Source: Ampullaceana balthica (Eukaryota; Mollusca; Gastropoda; Lymnaeidae). Taken from it: 64,000 nt of DNA. The notes below the pieces were generated by a model, which did not search any database, was not told the DNA's origin, and saw only the letters and a list, made by a program, of their open reading frames with translations. The stretch lies in NCBI GenBank assembly GCA_944989445.1, contig CALYLW010000042.1, positions 729,242 to 793,241 on the forward strand, given 5' to 3'. Both the position numbers and the translations under genes were made by a program. This document shows, one piece after another, positions 1-12,200 of the stretch; positions within the stretch are counted from its first letter, which is position 1; every line of letters begins with the position of its first letter.

Positions 1-61
1 CGGTCTGTCGTAACCGATCGTGGTCGTAGTTCGAGCACATGCTTTATTCTCGGTCACTCAC

Positions 62-250
62 CATCACAGCGCCGTCTTCGGATGTCGATATAGCGACAAT
101 CTGGCCTGTACAGACAACCGTATCCGGGAATGAAGGCGTAGCCGGGTCGGCATGACCTTCCTCGGGCCACTCCGTCGACACACTCCCAAAAGAGGCCACA
201 CCCTCCCTCCATCTTGTAAGTGTCACCGTCATCTTTCCCCCGGCACGGAT
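62..250 (-). CDS. Exon 8: second chitin-binding (ChtBD2) domain
   Basis: The acceptor is gctctgatccacag before 250 and the donor GTGAGT at 61-56; both ends are phase 1, so the gene continues beyond the left edge. Six cysteines occur with spacings 14, 5, 9, 11 and 5, including GLFWECVDG and the segment from RPGYAFIPGYGC to LYRPDC. The true frame differs from the longest open frame here; exon-7 phase and the cysteine pattern decide it. Confidence 0.88.
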
Positions 251-3200
251 CTGTGGATCAGAGCATGATCGAAATGATCGTGTTCAGTGAAAGAAGACAC
301 CAACTGATAACACAATAGCAGGGACACTTTCAGTTCTGATTTTTTAACCTATAGTTTGGTACAAATATATATTTTTAGCCACGTCCCTCGACATCAACAT
401 AAGGACTTCACACCACGAAGTCTCAGCTGACATTCGTACATATCTAATCTAAAGCAGAGAGTCACGTTGCTTCTCATTTATAAGGGGCCGTCCATAAATG
501 ACGTCACGCACCTAGGGGGGAGAGGGTCACACTTTTGTGACGATGCCTGACGATGGGGAGGGAGGGGGGTTGAAGAAATGTGACGTCACATCAAAAGGGT
601 AACATTAAATAAAACTTCCACTGAAATATTTGGTCGCTTACAATTTATTTAATGACTTTTTTTTTAAATCAGTGCTTCTCAATGTGCAGTCGGTAGTCCA
701 TCAGACACTGGTTGGCGTAAGCTATCAAGACACGAAAATTAAATCTAATTATAATCCTTAAGTTTGAGAACCCACAAGATAACGTATGAAATTGTTACAC
801 TGCGTCGTTTGATGTTGACATCACAGCATTTGTGATGTAACCGCAGCTCCGTTTGGTTCTCTCATGGCAGGAGTTGTCGAATTTATTTTTGCCGGTTACC
901 CCAAAATATACAAGTTTATGTGTGCGTTATCCCCCCTCCCAACCCCCAGACTCTAGGTCCTGCTCACATGACTCGGGGATTTGGGGGAGCGTCGTTAGCC
1001 CCCCCCCCTCCGAAAATGCTACTGGTGAGTAATACAAGCATGACAAGTGTCTAAAAACGCCCCTGGCCATTCTAGTCTTCTTGATCAGTGATTCTCAAAG
1101 TGGTGGTCCACGGACCGGTGCCGGTCCGCAGATGTTCTCAAAAAAAAGGACAGAAAAAAATTGTCAGTGCAGGGAGAATAGTGCACCGGTCCCTGGTGCA
1201 ATGGAAAAAATTCCCGCTGGTCCGCAATACTAAAAAGTTGAGAAGCACTGTTCTATATATAATGGTTAATGAGCCCATTTAAAATTAGTTAAGTATTCAT
1301 TAACTTTATTGAATACATCAAATTCTTGACATCGCAATTCGAGAGGAGCACAAAACAAATTTTCTTCTTAGCTCAGTTTTTAAGGCATTCATTTTAAATA
1401 TCACAGAAAGGATACGTGATACAGACAAGTCATGTGGATTAAGATTATTGTCACTCTTGTCAATATAAATGAAAGTAGGATAGAATTAGGTGTCTTCGTA
1501 GAGTACGTAGGTAAGAAATCTACATAGTTGTCAAATTTTAAAAAAATGCATTTTCTGGAAGGAACCGGGTCAATAATGGGCATATGTTCCAAACGTACAT
1601 GTACACATGACGTATTTTAATATATCTAGTGGATTGTAGTGGATGTTATATGTCCCAAATGAGTCTGCATTACCCCCAAAAATTCCCTTTTTGACCCCAG
1701 ATGAGGTTATTTACCTCTGTTCGCCGACCTCTTTCTTACGGGATGCCCGTTAGTCAATTGAAGGATTTTTAAAATAATACATTTTAAAAATGTTATTTTT
1801 AAATATGTTTTCTTCTAAACAAAGATGTTAACCGTGATGATTAATAGTCAATGTTTAATTTGTATGCATTAAAATAAAATATAATCTAATGATGTTAACA
1901 CAGTTCGTTTTCTGAAGGCCGGTTAAACGTTTTTAAAAAATGCTTCAAGCGGGATACGATATTACAATGTAGACCTTCACTAAATAAGTAATAAATACTT
2001 AAATGACAATAAAAGTGATTTGAAGCATACTTTTGTTGTTTTTTTTGTGTTAAAGATTTGTGACGTATTTTAGAGGGTAGTGTCTAAGTTTTTTTGACGA
2101 CACGTGACGAGGGGGGGAGGGGGTCAAAAATTGGCAAAAATCACGTGACGTCATTTATGGACGGCCCCTAAAACAAACTGATCGAAACCCAAAATTTAGG
2201 AGGACTACCTAGTGGCTGCACTGACATCTTCTATCTTTTAAGAAAAGCTGTAAAAAAAGAGAATTGGGGGCTATTAATATTCTTTGCCTCCACATTGCAA
2301 TTTAACAAAAATTATATAGCATATTTACGTCGATCTGAAGTTTGATATCATTCGTCGATTGTTCCTCTGAACTAACCTCGACATTGTCGGTTGCAGGTTT
2401 CCCATGGCTTGTCACATTCCAACTTGGCCTGGTTCCAGAACAACCCTCTTGGACAAGCTCTGACGGAGGCCGTTATCTTTCTGTCATGAGAGAGGTAGCA
2501 CTGGATGTACTTGTCGCAGTCGTCGGGATGAGGGACGAACTTAAAGCCGTACATTGGGATCTCTCGTGGACAGATTCCGGCTGGCAAAATAGAAGAAAAA
2601 AACCTAATTACTTAATAGTAGGGCTAGTACTGATTAAAAAAATTATGTTTGATTTATCGGGAAAAATTTAAACGATTAAGTTCGATTAATTATATTTTTA
2701 TAACGCATATATACATCACGTTAAGTTGTGATTCATTATTTCGTGAAATCGGTTAAACTCGCGGTAATTTCCTGGCTCCCAAATTTTGTGACGTAACACA
2801 GCAAATTCGTTCTGCTATCCAAGAAATAACGAATAAAAACCTTTTTTTAATGAATGCACGTCTAAATAAATAATAATAATACGAGGGAAAAGTATGTAAG
2901 TAGAAAAAATTTATAAATTACAGTTGGACCTCGCTAAGTCGAACCGAACTTCCTTAAGTCGAAAACCTCCCTATATCGAATTAATTGTTAGGTCCTGGCC
3001 TAATTCCATAAGACTACTAACTAATGTATTTTAGATATCTTTAACTCGAAGCTTTTGTGTCTTTCAACCTCCCATAGTCGAGTCTTCCGAGACGTTTGGG
3101 TTATTATTCTGGGGCGACATTTCAGAACACGTGTTCCTTAGAGCCAAGTAAACGTCTATTTAGAAGCGTGGATGGGTTTGTAGGTTCTATTGCTGGCGTG

Positions 3201-6200
3201 GCCGATGTTGTGCTGGACCAACCCGAAGTGAGGGTTGAATGGATTGTGTTGGGACTGTCGTTGTGCGGTAGTTTATGGGGAAGGTTGTATTGAGGCTATT
3301 GTTGGGTTGTTGTAGTTGATAAAAGACGTTGGTTGGATGGATGCGGTTGATGGTGTTGCTGTAAGGCTGTTGATTGAAGATGTGGGTTGAATGAATGTTG
3401 CTGAGGGTGTTTCTGAGTTGTTGCTGATGTAAGATGTGGATTGACTGAATTGTGTTGCAACTGTTGTTCGGCCGATGTTAATTGAAGATGTTGTGAAGTG
3501 ATCTGTTACAGTTGGTCCTGTGTCCCTTGTTTGTGTAGGCTGGATTAATATACCTGTTGCCATGGTGGAAGGTGATCCTGGGTTATTTGTTTGGGTGGAC
3601 TGTACTCCAGTGCTGGCTTGGGTGGACTGTACTCCAGTGCTGGCTTGGGTGGACTGTACTCCAGTGCTGGCTTGGGTGGACTGTACTCCAGTGCTGGCTT
3701 GGGTGGACTGTACTCCATTGCTGGTTTGGGTGGACTGTACTCCAGTGCTGGCTTGAGTGGACTGTACTCCAGTGCTGGCTTGGGTGGACTGTACTCCAGT
3801 ACTGGCTTGGGTGGAATGTACTCCAGTGCTGGCTTGGGTGGACTGTACTCCATTGCTGGTTTGGGTGGACTGTACTCCAGTGCTCGTTTGGGTGGACTGT
3901 AATCCAGTGCTGGTTTGGGTGGACTGTACTCCAGTGCTGGCTTGGGTGGACTGTACTCCAGTGCTGGCTTGGGTGGACTGTACTCCAGTGCTGGCTTGGG
4001 TGGACTGTACTCCAGTGCTCGTTTGGGTGGACTGTACTCCAGTGCTGGTTTGGGTGGACTGTACTCCAGTGCTCGTTTGGGTGGACTGTACTCCAGTGCT
4101 GGTTTGGGTGGACTGTACTCCAGTGCTGGATTGGGTGGACTGTACTCCAGTGCTGGTTTGGGTGGACTGTACTCCATTGCTGGTTTGGGTGGACTGTACT
4201 CCAGTGCTGGTTTGGGTGGACTGTACTCCAGTGCTGGTTTGGGTGGACTGTACTCCAGTGCTGGTTTGGGTGGACTGTACTCCAGTGCTCGTTTGGGTGG
4301 ACTGTACTCCAGTGCTGGTTTGCGTGGACTGTACTCCAGTGCTCGTTTGGGTGGACTGTACTCCAGTGCTGGTTTGGGTGGACTGTACTCCATTGCTGGT
4401 TTGGGTGGACTGTACTCCAGTGCTGGTTTGGGTGGACTGTACTCCAGTGCTCGTTTGGGTGGACTGTACTCCAGTGCTGGTTTGGGTGGACTGTACTCCA
4501 GTGCTGGTTTGGGTGGACTGTACTCCAGTGCTGGTTTGGGTGGACTGTACTCCATTGCTGGTTTGGGTGGACTGTACTCCAGTGCTGGTTTGGGTGGACT
4601 GTACTCCAGTGCTGGTTTGGGTGGACTGTACTCCAGTGCTCGTTTGGGTGGACTGTACTCCAGGGCTCGTTGTCTGTGTGGGTGGAATTCCTGTGGTGAG
4701 TACACTTGTGGTTATGGGTTGTTCTGAATTGACTCCTGACATCGTGGTGGTTGATACAGAGAAACTACTCGATATGACGGTTGGTGTACTGAAAATGTCC
4801 GTCACATGTGGGGAAACAGCAACTGTAAAACAGAACATAAATGTTAAAACTCAAAGATAGAAATTGTGCATTTATTAAAAATTATATATGTGGAGATGTG
4901 TGTGCTTGAGTATTTATGTGCATCTTGACTAAACGTTGCACATTTACCCATTATTATCCAAAATGGACCGTAACTTGAATCAAATACCAAACCCAAAATG
5001 GAATGGGAGGACCACGATTTTAGACACAACTTCAACGGTGCAGCATACAACTAGGGTCATACAACGGTGCATCATACAACCAGGATCATACAACGGTGCA
5101 GCATACAACTAGGGTCATACAACGGTGTAGCATACAACTAGGGTCATCCAACGCTGCAGCATACACCTAGGGTCATACAACGGTGTAGCATACAACTAGG
5201 GTCATCCAACGGTGCAGCATACAACTAGGGTCATCCAACGGTGCAGCATACAACTAGGGTCATCCAACGGTGCAGCATATAACTAGGGTCATCCAACGAT
5301 ACCCCTCATTTAAATGATTTCTTTAATGTTTTGTTTATTCCATTTTTACATTGTTTCAGATTAGTAAATGATTAAGAGAAAGAGTGCATGGTGACAACTG
5401 ACTGGTTATTAAGAGGTAATTCAATCACTTATACTTATGTTGAATTTCGTAGGGGGAAAAAACTAGAATTTATTTACCGTCATTGCCTTGCTTAAGTTAT
5501 TTTCTTAATCAAAGGTAAAGACTTGTAAATAGAATAGACTTTAAAAATAATGATGTGATTGGTCTTGGTCAAAGCTAATTTTTTTTTAAAGTCCGTAACG
5601 TTAACTTCAACAACACGTACCTGGCAGGCCAATGTCGATGTAAGGCAGTCGGTCGTAGTAATCTGTACTGTAGACCCTTGTAATGTCACCCGTGTACCAG
5701 AGAGACTCAAGGATCCTCACATAGCTTCCGATGCCAACGACGTAGATGTTGACACCGTAGTTGCGACAGGCCTCGGCTTCCTGTAACACAATTTCGATAT
5801 TAGAGATACAAAAACTATTACATAGAGTTAGAGGGCCGTCCATAAATGACGTCACGCAATTTTGACCGATTTTTCACCCCCTCGTCACGCGTCGTCACAA
5901 AAAGTTAGACCCCCCCACCCTCAAAAAATACATCACAAAGCTTTGAACCCCCCCCCCTCCAAAAAAACACACAAAAAACACAAAAAACAATAAAAAACAA
6001 AAACAAAACAAAAAACCCCACCTTATTTTCTATTTGAAAATGAGTATGTTTCAAATCACTTTTTTCATTTAATTATTTATTTAGTGTATGTCTACATTGT
6101 AATATCGTAATACGCGTGAAGCTATGTAAAATGGCATTACATAAATTGTAAGCCAGTGCTTCTCAAACTTGTTCGTATTAGACGACCGGCAGGTATTTTT

Positions 6201-9200
6201 TTAATGCATATCACCAGGTACCGGTGCATTCCTTTTCCGTTTTAACGTGATTTTCCCTGCACTGACGTGATAGCAAAATGAGCCCCTACATGGCTTAAAG
6301 CCCTATAACATTAAGTATGATTTCGGCTTGTTTTATATAATATATATATATTTTTAAATTTGTCTAGTTGCCAAGGCATAGCAAGATAGCTAACGAACAA
6401 TGCAGCGGTATTTTCAAAAACCATTAGATCTGATTAACCTTCGCGATTAAGCTCGCGAATAATAATAATAATAATAATAATAAATTGATAATTTATATAG
6501 CGCTGTATCCCAGTAAGGAACTGACTATGTGACTATTGATATTACAAGGATCATTTCATTGTTGACAAACCAAGAATATATAAATACAAGACGATTCCTC
6601 AAATTGATTTCAATCTTATAATGACAGTTTTCCTGTTATGTATATGCACATCAAAGGCATTTGATCTAAAATTACCACATCAATATCAAATCTCATGTTT
6701 TCTAAAAAATTATTTGGTATGCGCTGGAAGAGGAATGTGGCGAATACTGTATGAACCCCACTTTTGTGCAGGAAAGTAGGGTGTCATCTTGTGCGTCGCA
6801 AAATACAGTAATACTGCAAGTTGAAGACTGAAAAACACTATGAAATTAATAAAATATCCAATATTATCTTTTTACTCCGAAGCTCACGAGGTTTTTTTTT
6901 GTATGGACGAGGAGGCGTGTTTAAATTGTTGCATTCTCTTGTGGACTTTATAAACTAATGAAAAATACATGGCTACCTCTATCGGGAGGTTTAACCGAGG
7001 GGTCTGTGAATAGCGGTAAATTATCTCATTTGGGGTAAAAAGGGAACTCTTGGCGTTTGACCAAAAACCAATCGAACAATTATATCAAGCTTAAAACGTT
7101 TATAATTGTATCAAATAGATCCCCCCCCCAAAAAAAAATATAGTAAAAAAAAATTGATATTCCGTATCGTTGTGACTTAAAATATCTTTACATAATCCTA
7201 TTCAGATCATTTTTAGACACTTTTCATGCTTGTAAAACTCACCAGTTGCATTTGTGCTAACGACGCTTCCCCAAATCCCCGAGTCATGTGAGCAGGACCT
7301 CGAGTCTGGGGTGGGGGGCAGTGCTGTTAACTCCTGGGAAGTTCCCCAAATCGTGGGAATTTTTTTGAAAGCCAAATTAGGCAAATTTATAGAAATAGGA
7401 ATTTATGAGGATTTGGCCTTAAATATGGGAATATTTGAGATTGCTTCGCCAACAGAATTTAATGCATTTGGGAATTTTTAGTCTAATTTGGGAATTTTTT
7501 ATTCCTGCCTGGGAAATTTTGGCACCTTGAGTTAACAGCACTGGTGGTGGGGGGGAACGCACACAGAAACTTGTATATTTTGGGGTAACGGGCAAAAAGT
7601 TCGTCGACTACTGCCGTGAGAGAACCAAACTGAGCGGTTGTGACATCACAAATGCTTTGATGTCAACACCAAACGACGCAGTGTAACAATTTCATACATT
7701 CTCATGAGTACTCAAACTTAAGGATTATAATTAGATTTAATTTTCATTTCTTGATAACTTACGCCGACCGGCGTCTGATGGCCTACCGACCGGTACTTTG
7801 AGAAGCACTGATTTTTAAAAAAATATTTAAAAAATCATTAAATAAATTGTAAGTGACCAAATATTTCAGTGGACGTTTTATTTTAATTTACCCTTTTGAT
7901 GTGACGTCATATTTCTTCAACCCCCTCCCTTCCCCTCGTCACGCATCGTCAAAAAAGTGTGACCTCCCCCCCCCCTAGGTGCGTGACGTCATTTATGGAC
8001 GGCCCCATATTAGAGTTGAAAAATCAATCTCAATATTAAAGATTTAAAAAACAATCTCAATATTATAGATTTAAAAATCAATCTCAATATAAGAGATTTA
8101 AAAAACAATCTCAATATTAGAGCTTTAAAAACAATTTCAATATTAGAGCGTAACATAACAAAAACCCGTAAAAAAAACAAGTTTTTGACTATAAATCCTT
8201 TATGTACGAGAAGTAACTAAAAGAATGTTCATTATAATACGCAGCGCAAGACCATCCAAAAATACAAAATTGTAGTTGTGTCGTAAAACATGTTTAATAT
8301 AATTCGCACCGATCAGGAATATGTTTATACAAAGTGTTGTCAATAAAATACGCACCTTACTGCGCGACAGAAAGGTTGTTCAATATAATGCGCACCCTTA
8401 CACTCTATCTCAAAAAATAACATGATACATAGGAATAAATAAAATAGTCTAAAAAATCAATAATTCAATTACGGTACATGTGATCGATCTGAAATTTTGA
8501 TACATTGTTTTTATCATCGGTACGAAACTGCCTGCAAAATTTCAGCTCGCTAGTTTAAAAGGAAGTTGGTTAAAAATTGATCCAAAGTTTTGGCGACAAG
8601 GGTGCAAGTGTTCAAGGGTGCAAGCAAGCAGACACCACGAGTTAATCTAAAGGATTTAATAAGAAAAACCCGTAAAAAACCAAGTTTTTGACTATAAATC
8701 CTTTATGTACGAGAAGTAATTAAAAGAATGTTCATTATAATACGCAGCGCCAGACCATCCAGAAATACAAAATTGCAGTTGTGTCGTAAAACATGTTTAA
8801 TATAATGCGCACCGATCAGGAATATGTTTATAAAAAGAGCTGTCAATAAAATACGCACCTTATTGCGCGACAGAAAGGTTGTTCAATATAATACGCACCG
8901 CGACGCACCATCTCAAAAAATAGCATGATACATAGGAATAAATAAAATAATCTAAAAAATCAATAATTTAATTACGGTACATGCGATCGATCTGAAATTT
9001 TGATACATTGTTTTTATCATCGGTACAAAACTGCCTGCAAAATTTCAGCTCGCTATCTTGCGAGAAAGTGGGTTAAAAATCGATCAAAAGTTTTGGCGAC
9101 AAGGTCGGTCGGTCGGTCGGTCGGTCGGCCGCAGACACCACGAGTTAATATAAAGGATTTAAAAAGAAAGTCAATATCAGAGAGTAAACATAAGGAAGAT

Positions 9201-12200
9201 TCGCTCCCTTTTTTAAAGCAGGGTTGGATGAGGTACAGGTGTCTATTGTCTAGTTACATGGATTTTATTTGTCTTACTTTATTTTAGTTGAATAATTATT
9301 AATGGCTTACATTGTTCAAGGATTTTCAACTAAGGGATTTTTAAAAAATCAATAACTATGTCTTAAGTCTTAACTTTAAAGTTACTTCACTTGCAGTGAG
9401 GCTATTTGGTCGTAGAGTAACACATCACCAAAAGTCTGATTGGGTAGAGTAACACATCCCCCAAAGCCTGTTTGGGCCAAGACTAAAACAAACTATTCAG
9501 GCTAAAAACAAAATATGAAATTTGTTGTTGTAGGTTCTCGAGGATCCAAATGACATGAAACTTTCTGACATTTTGTAATGACCAGTGCTTGTTCAATAAA
9601 ACATAACAGTGTCAGTCAGTTCCAGAAGATTTATGACTGAAATTCTGGGACTCAGTAGCTTACCTCCCCTCCCTGGTGTTTTAGACAGTCGTATTTAACA
9701 CGAGGCCAGGCTAATGTTCAAATCAAAGCAAACCACCAAGATCAAGACTGACAATGCACGATTTTAATGTTATAAGATGACGTGAATCTGACCTACCGCT
9801 CTGGTGTCCAGTGGAAGTCTGGCTGTCCCATCGGTCAGCATGATGATTGTCTGTCTACTGCCATTTCTTAGACTGTGGGCAGACTGGCAAAGAAAAACAA
9901 ACAAGGTCTTTGTATTTATGTGGGGGAAACTCCGTGGGTATAATATATTACTTCCAGAGTGTGTGCACTGGGATTCTTACGTTCGCAAGTCATCACAATA
10001 AGTGCAGACGGATCGTTGATATAAAAGAGGGTGAGGAATTAGGGACACGCTACGTCAAAAAATGACAAAAAATGATCTCAACAGGGAATTAAAAGATGAA
10101 ATCTCTTGTCATTGTCTACATCTTAAAGTCACGTCTTTTATTGCCATTTTTTACGTACCTTATTTCAACCTTTTATTATTTACCAAGATTGTACGGTTCA
10201 TTTTATATAATATGTCTAAACATATTGGGCATAGGGTGAACAGAAAATTAAGAAAACCAATAATACAATCTAACAAAACAAATTGGTCCTGGTAGCGAAA
10301 TAATGCAGCAAACAACATAAACAACAGATTTTAGAAAATTGGTAAGTTGGCATATCTTTTGAGATGTACATAAAAGCTCTATATGTTGGACATACTATTA
10401 TTAATATAGCATTAAAAAGAATACACGCCCTTACATCGGATATTCCCATTAAAATTCATGAAAACGCAACAGACCAGAGAGAATAATCACATTCCTTCTT
10501 CGCAACGGAATGAATCGCAGTGCTTCTCAAAATTTATTTGTGTGACCCAGTTATTTAAATACATTTTCTTCATGACTCACAAACTTTTGTATTCCTTGTA
10601 TTGGAATATATGGCTAGTATTAGAGACTTAATTTTAATTGAAGATATTTAATTAAAATATACTTGTATTTATGAACTATTGAAAAAAAAATTAATATAAT
10701 TTTTAATTTATAAAAACGAGTAATGATTACGCGTCCTTAAAAACTCGCAACTCTTAGATAAGAAACGATGACGTGAGCTGTATTCTTAGTTTCGTTTTCT
10801 ATTTCAGGGCGTATGGCTAGATCGGGTTCATGTGACACGATATATTTGCCTGAAGCTAAATATGATGTTTATATCGCTGATTTTCTTTGCTCGATCAATT
10901 TTAACTCGTGGCCATGTACTGGTATTTTCTGGCTTGGTTGGGGGGGGGTATACTTTGGCCTAGGCCAGTTTACCCCCCCCCCGGGGTACATTTTGACCTA
11001 TATGTCATAATGACCCCGGATTTATTATGGGCGGGTACTGGCCTATTAAACTGGGTCACAATTCCTGACCAATCTAATTGGAATACTTTCGTTGTAAATC
11101 ATTTAGGGTAAAGGAAATGTCTCTAACCGTCCCCAGACACTTACCATGAACATCGTCAAGGCCTGGGTGAAGGCGAGGTGAGCGTTGCTACTCCGCCCGT
11201 TATAGTCCAGGCCGTCTGCCTCCTGCGTGAGTTCCGTCACGTTGCCGGTGAGGTGCACGACGTCAAGCACCGTGGAGTAGGCGATGAACCCGACATGGAC
11301 CTGGACATAGTAAAATACACAGCTGTGAGAGGGGGGGCACTTAGATGTAGTGCAAAAAGTTAAAAAACATCGCAAGTGTTACGATGAATTTGTTAAGTGC
11401 AAATGAATCACATAAAATACATTTTTAGTAAATTCATTCAGTTATAGAGAATATGTCTTCATTCAGTTATAGACAATATGTCTTCATTCAGTTATAGACA
11501 ATATGTCTTCATTCAATTATAGACAATATGTCTTCATTCAGTTATAGACAATATGTCTTCATTCAGTTATAGACAATATGTCTTCATTCAGTTATAGACA
11601 ATATGTCCTCATTCAGTTATAGACAATATGTCTTCATTCAGTTATAGACAATATGTCTTCATTCAGTTATAGACAATATGTCTTCATTCAGTTATAGACA
11701 ATATGTCTTCATTCAGTTATAGACAATATGTCTTCATTCAGTTATAGACAATATGTCTTCATTCAGTTATAGACAATATGTCTTCATTCAGTTATAGACA
11801 ATATGTCTTCATTCAGTTATAGAGAATATTTTTACGACAATGTTAACCACTCTCCCCACCCCATGAAATAAAATCCACCACACATCGACATTCAGTTAGA
11901 TTTTTTAAAAATAAACACCGTATATTCCGGCGTATAAGACGACTGGGCGTATAAGTCGACCCCCCCCCCTATTTTTCCTGTTAAATATTATGGTATAAGC
12001 TTTTTTGCCGTATATCTTCCCACACAATCAACACATCTTCATTTTTCCACAATCGGAATACTTGTGTGAGTATTATGTAAAACACAATCGTCTTGACGTA
12101 CTACATAAACTTTTTTGTTGCAGTAAAGCCTCTGTGAAAAGATGACCTCATCCTGACATGTGATGTAACTATAGGACATAGAGGGTGGATGCGTCCCTTC

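Noticed and set aside
44..232. The minus-strand 62-codon open frame as the gene frame
   Set aside because: The frame set by exon 7 phase gives six correctly spaced ChtBD2 cysteines and a good GTGAGT donor; the longer open frame does not.
3557..4860. Plus-strand and other-frame open readings across the 27-bp array
   Set aside because: All come from the stop-free unit. Only the minus frame that continues the VWA exon phase is kept.
11430..11830. CRISPR-like array
   Set aside because: The 25-bp units are contiguous with no spacers, in intron-bearing animal DNA. The same reasoning applies to the other arrays here.
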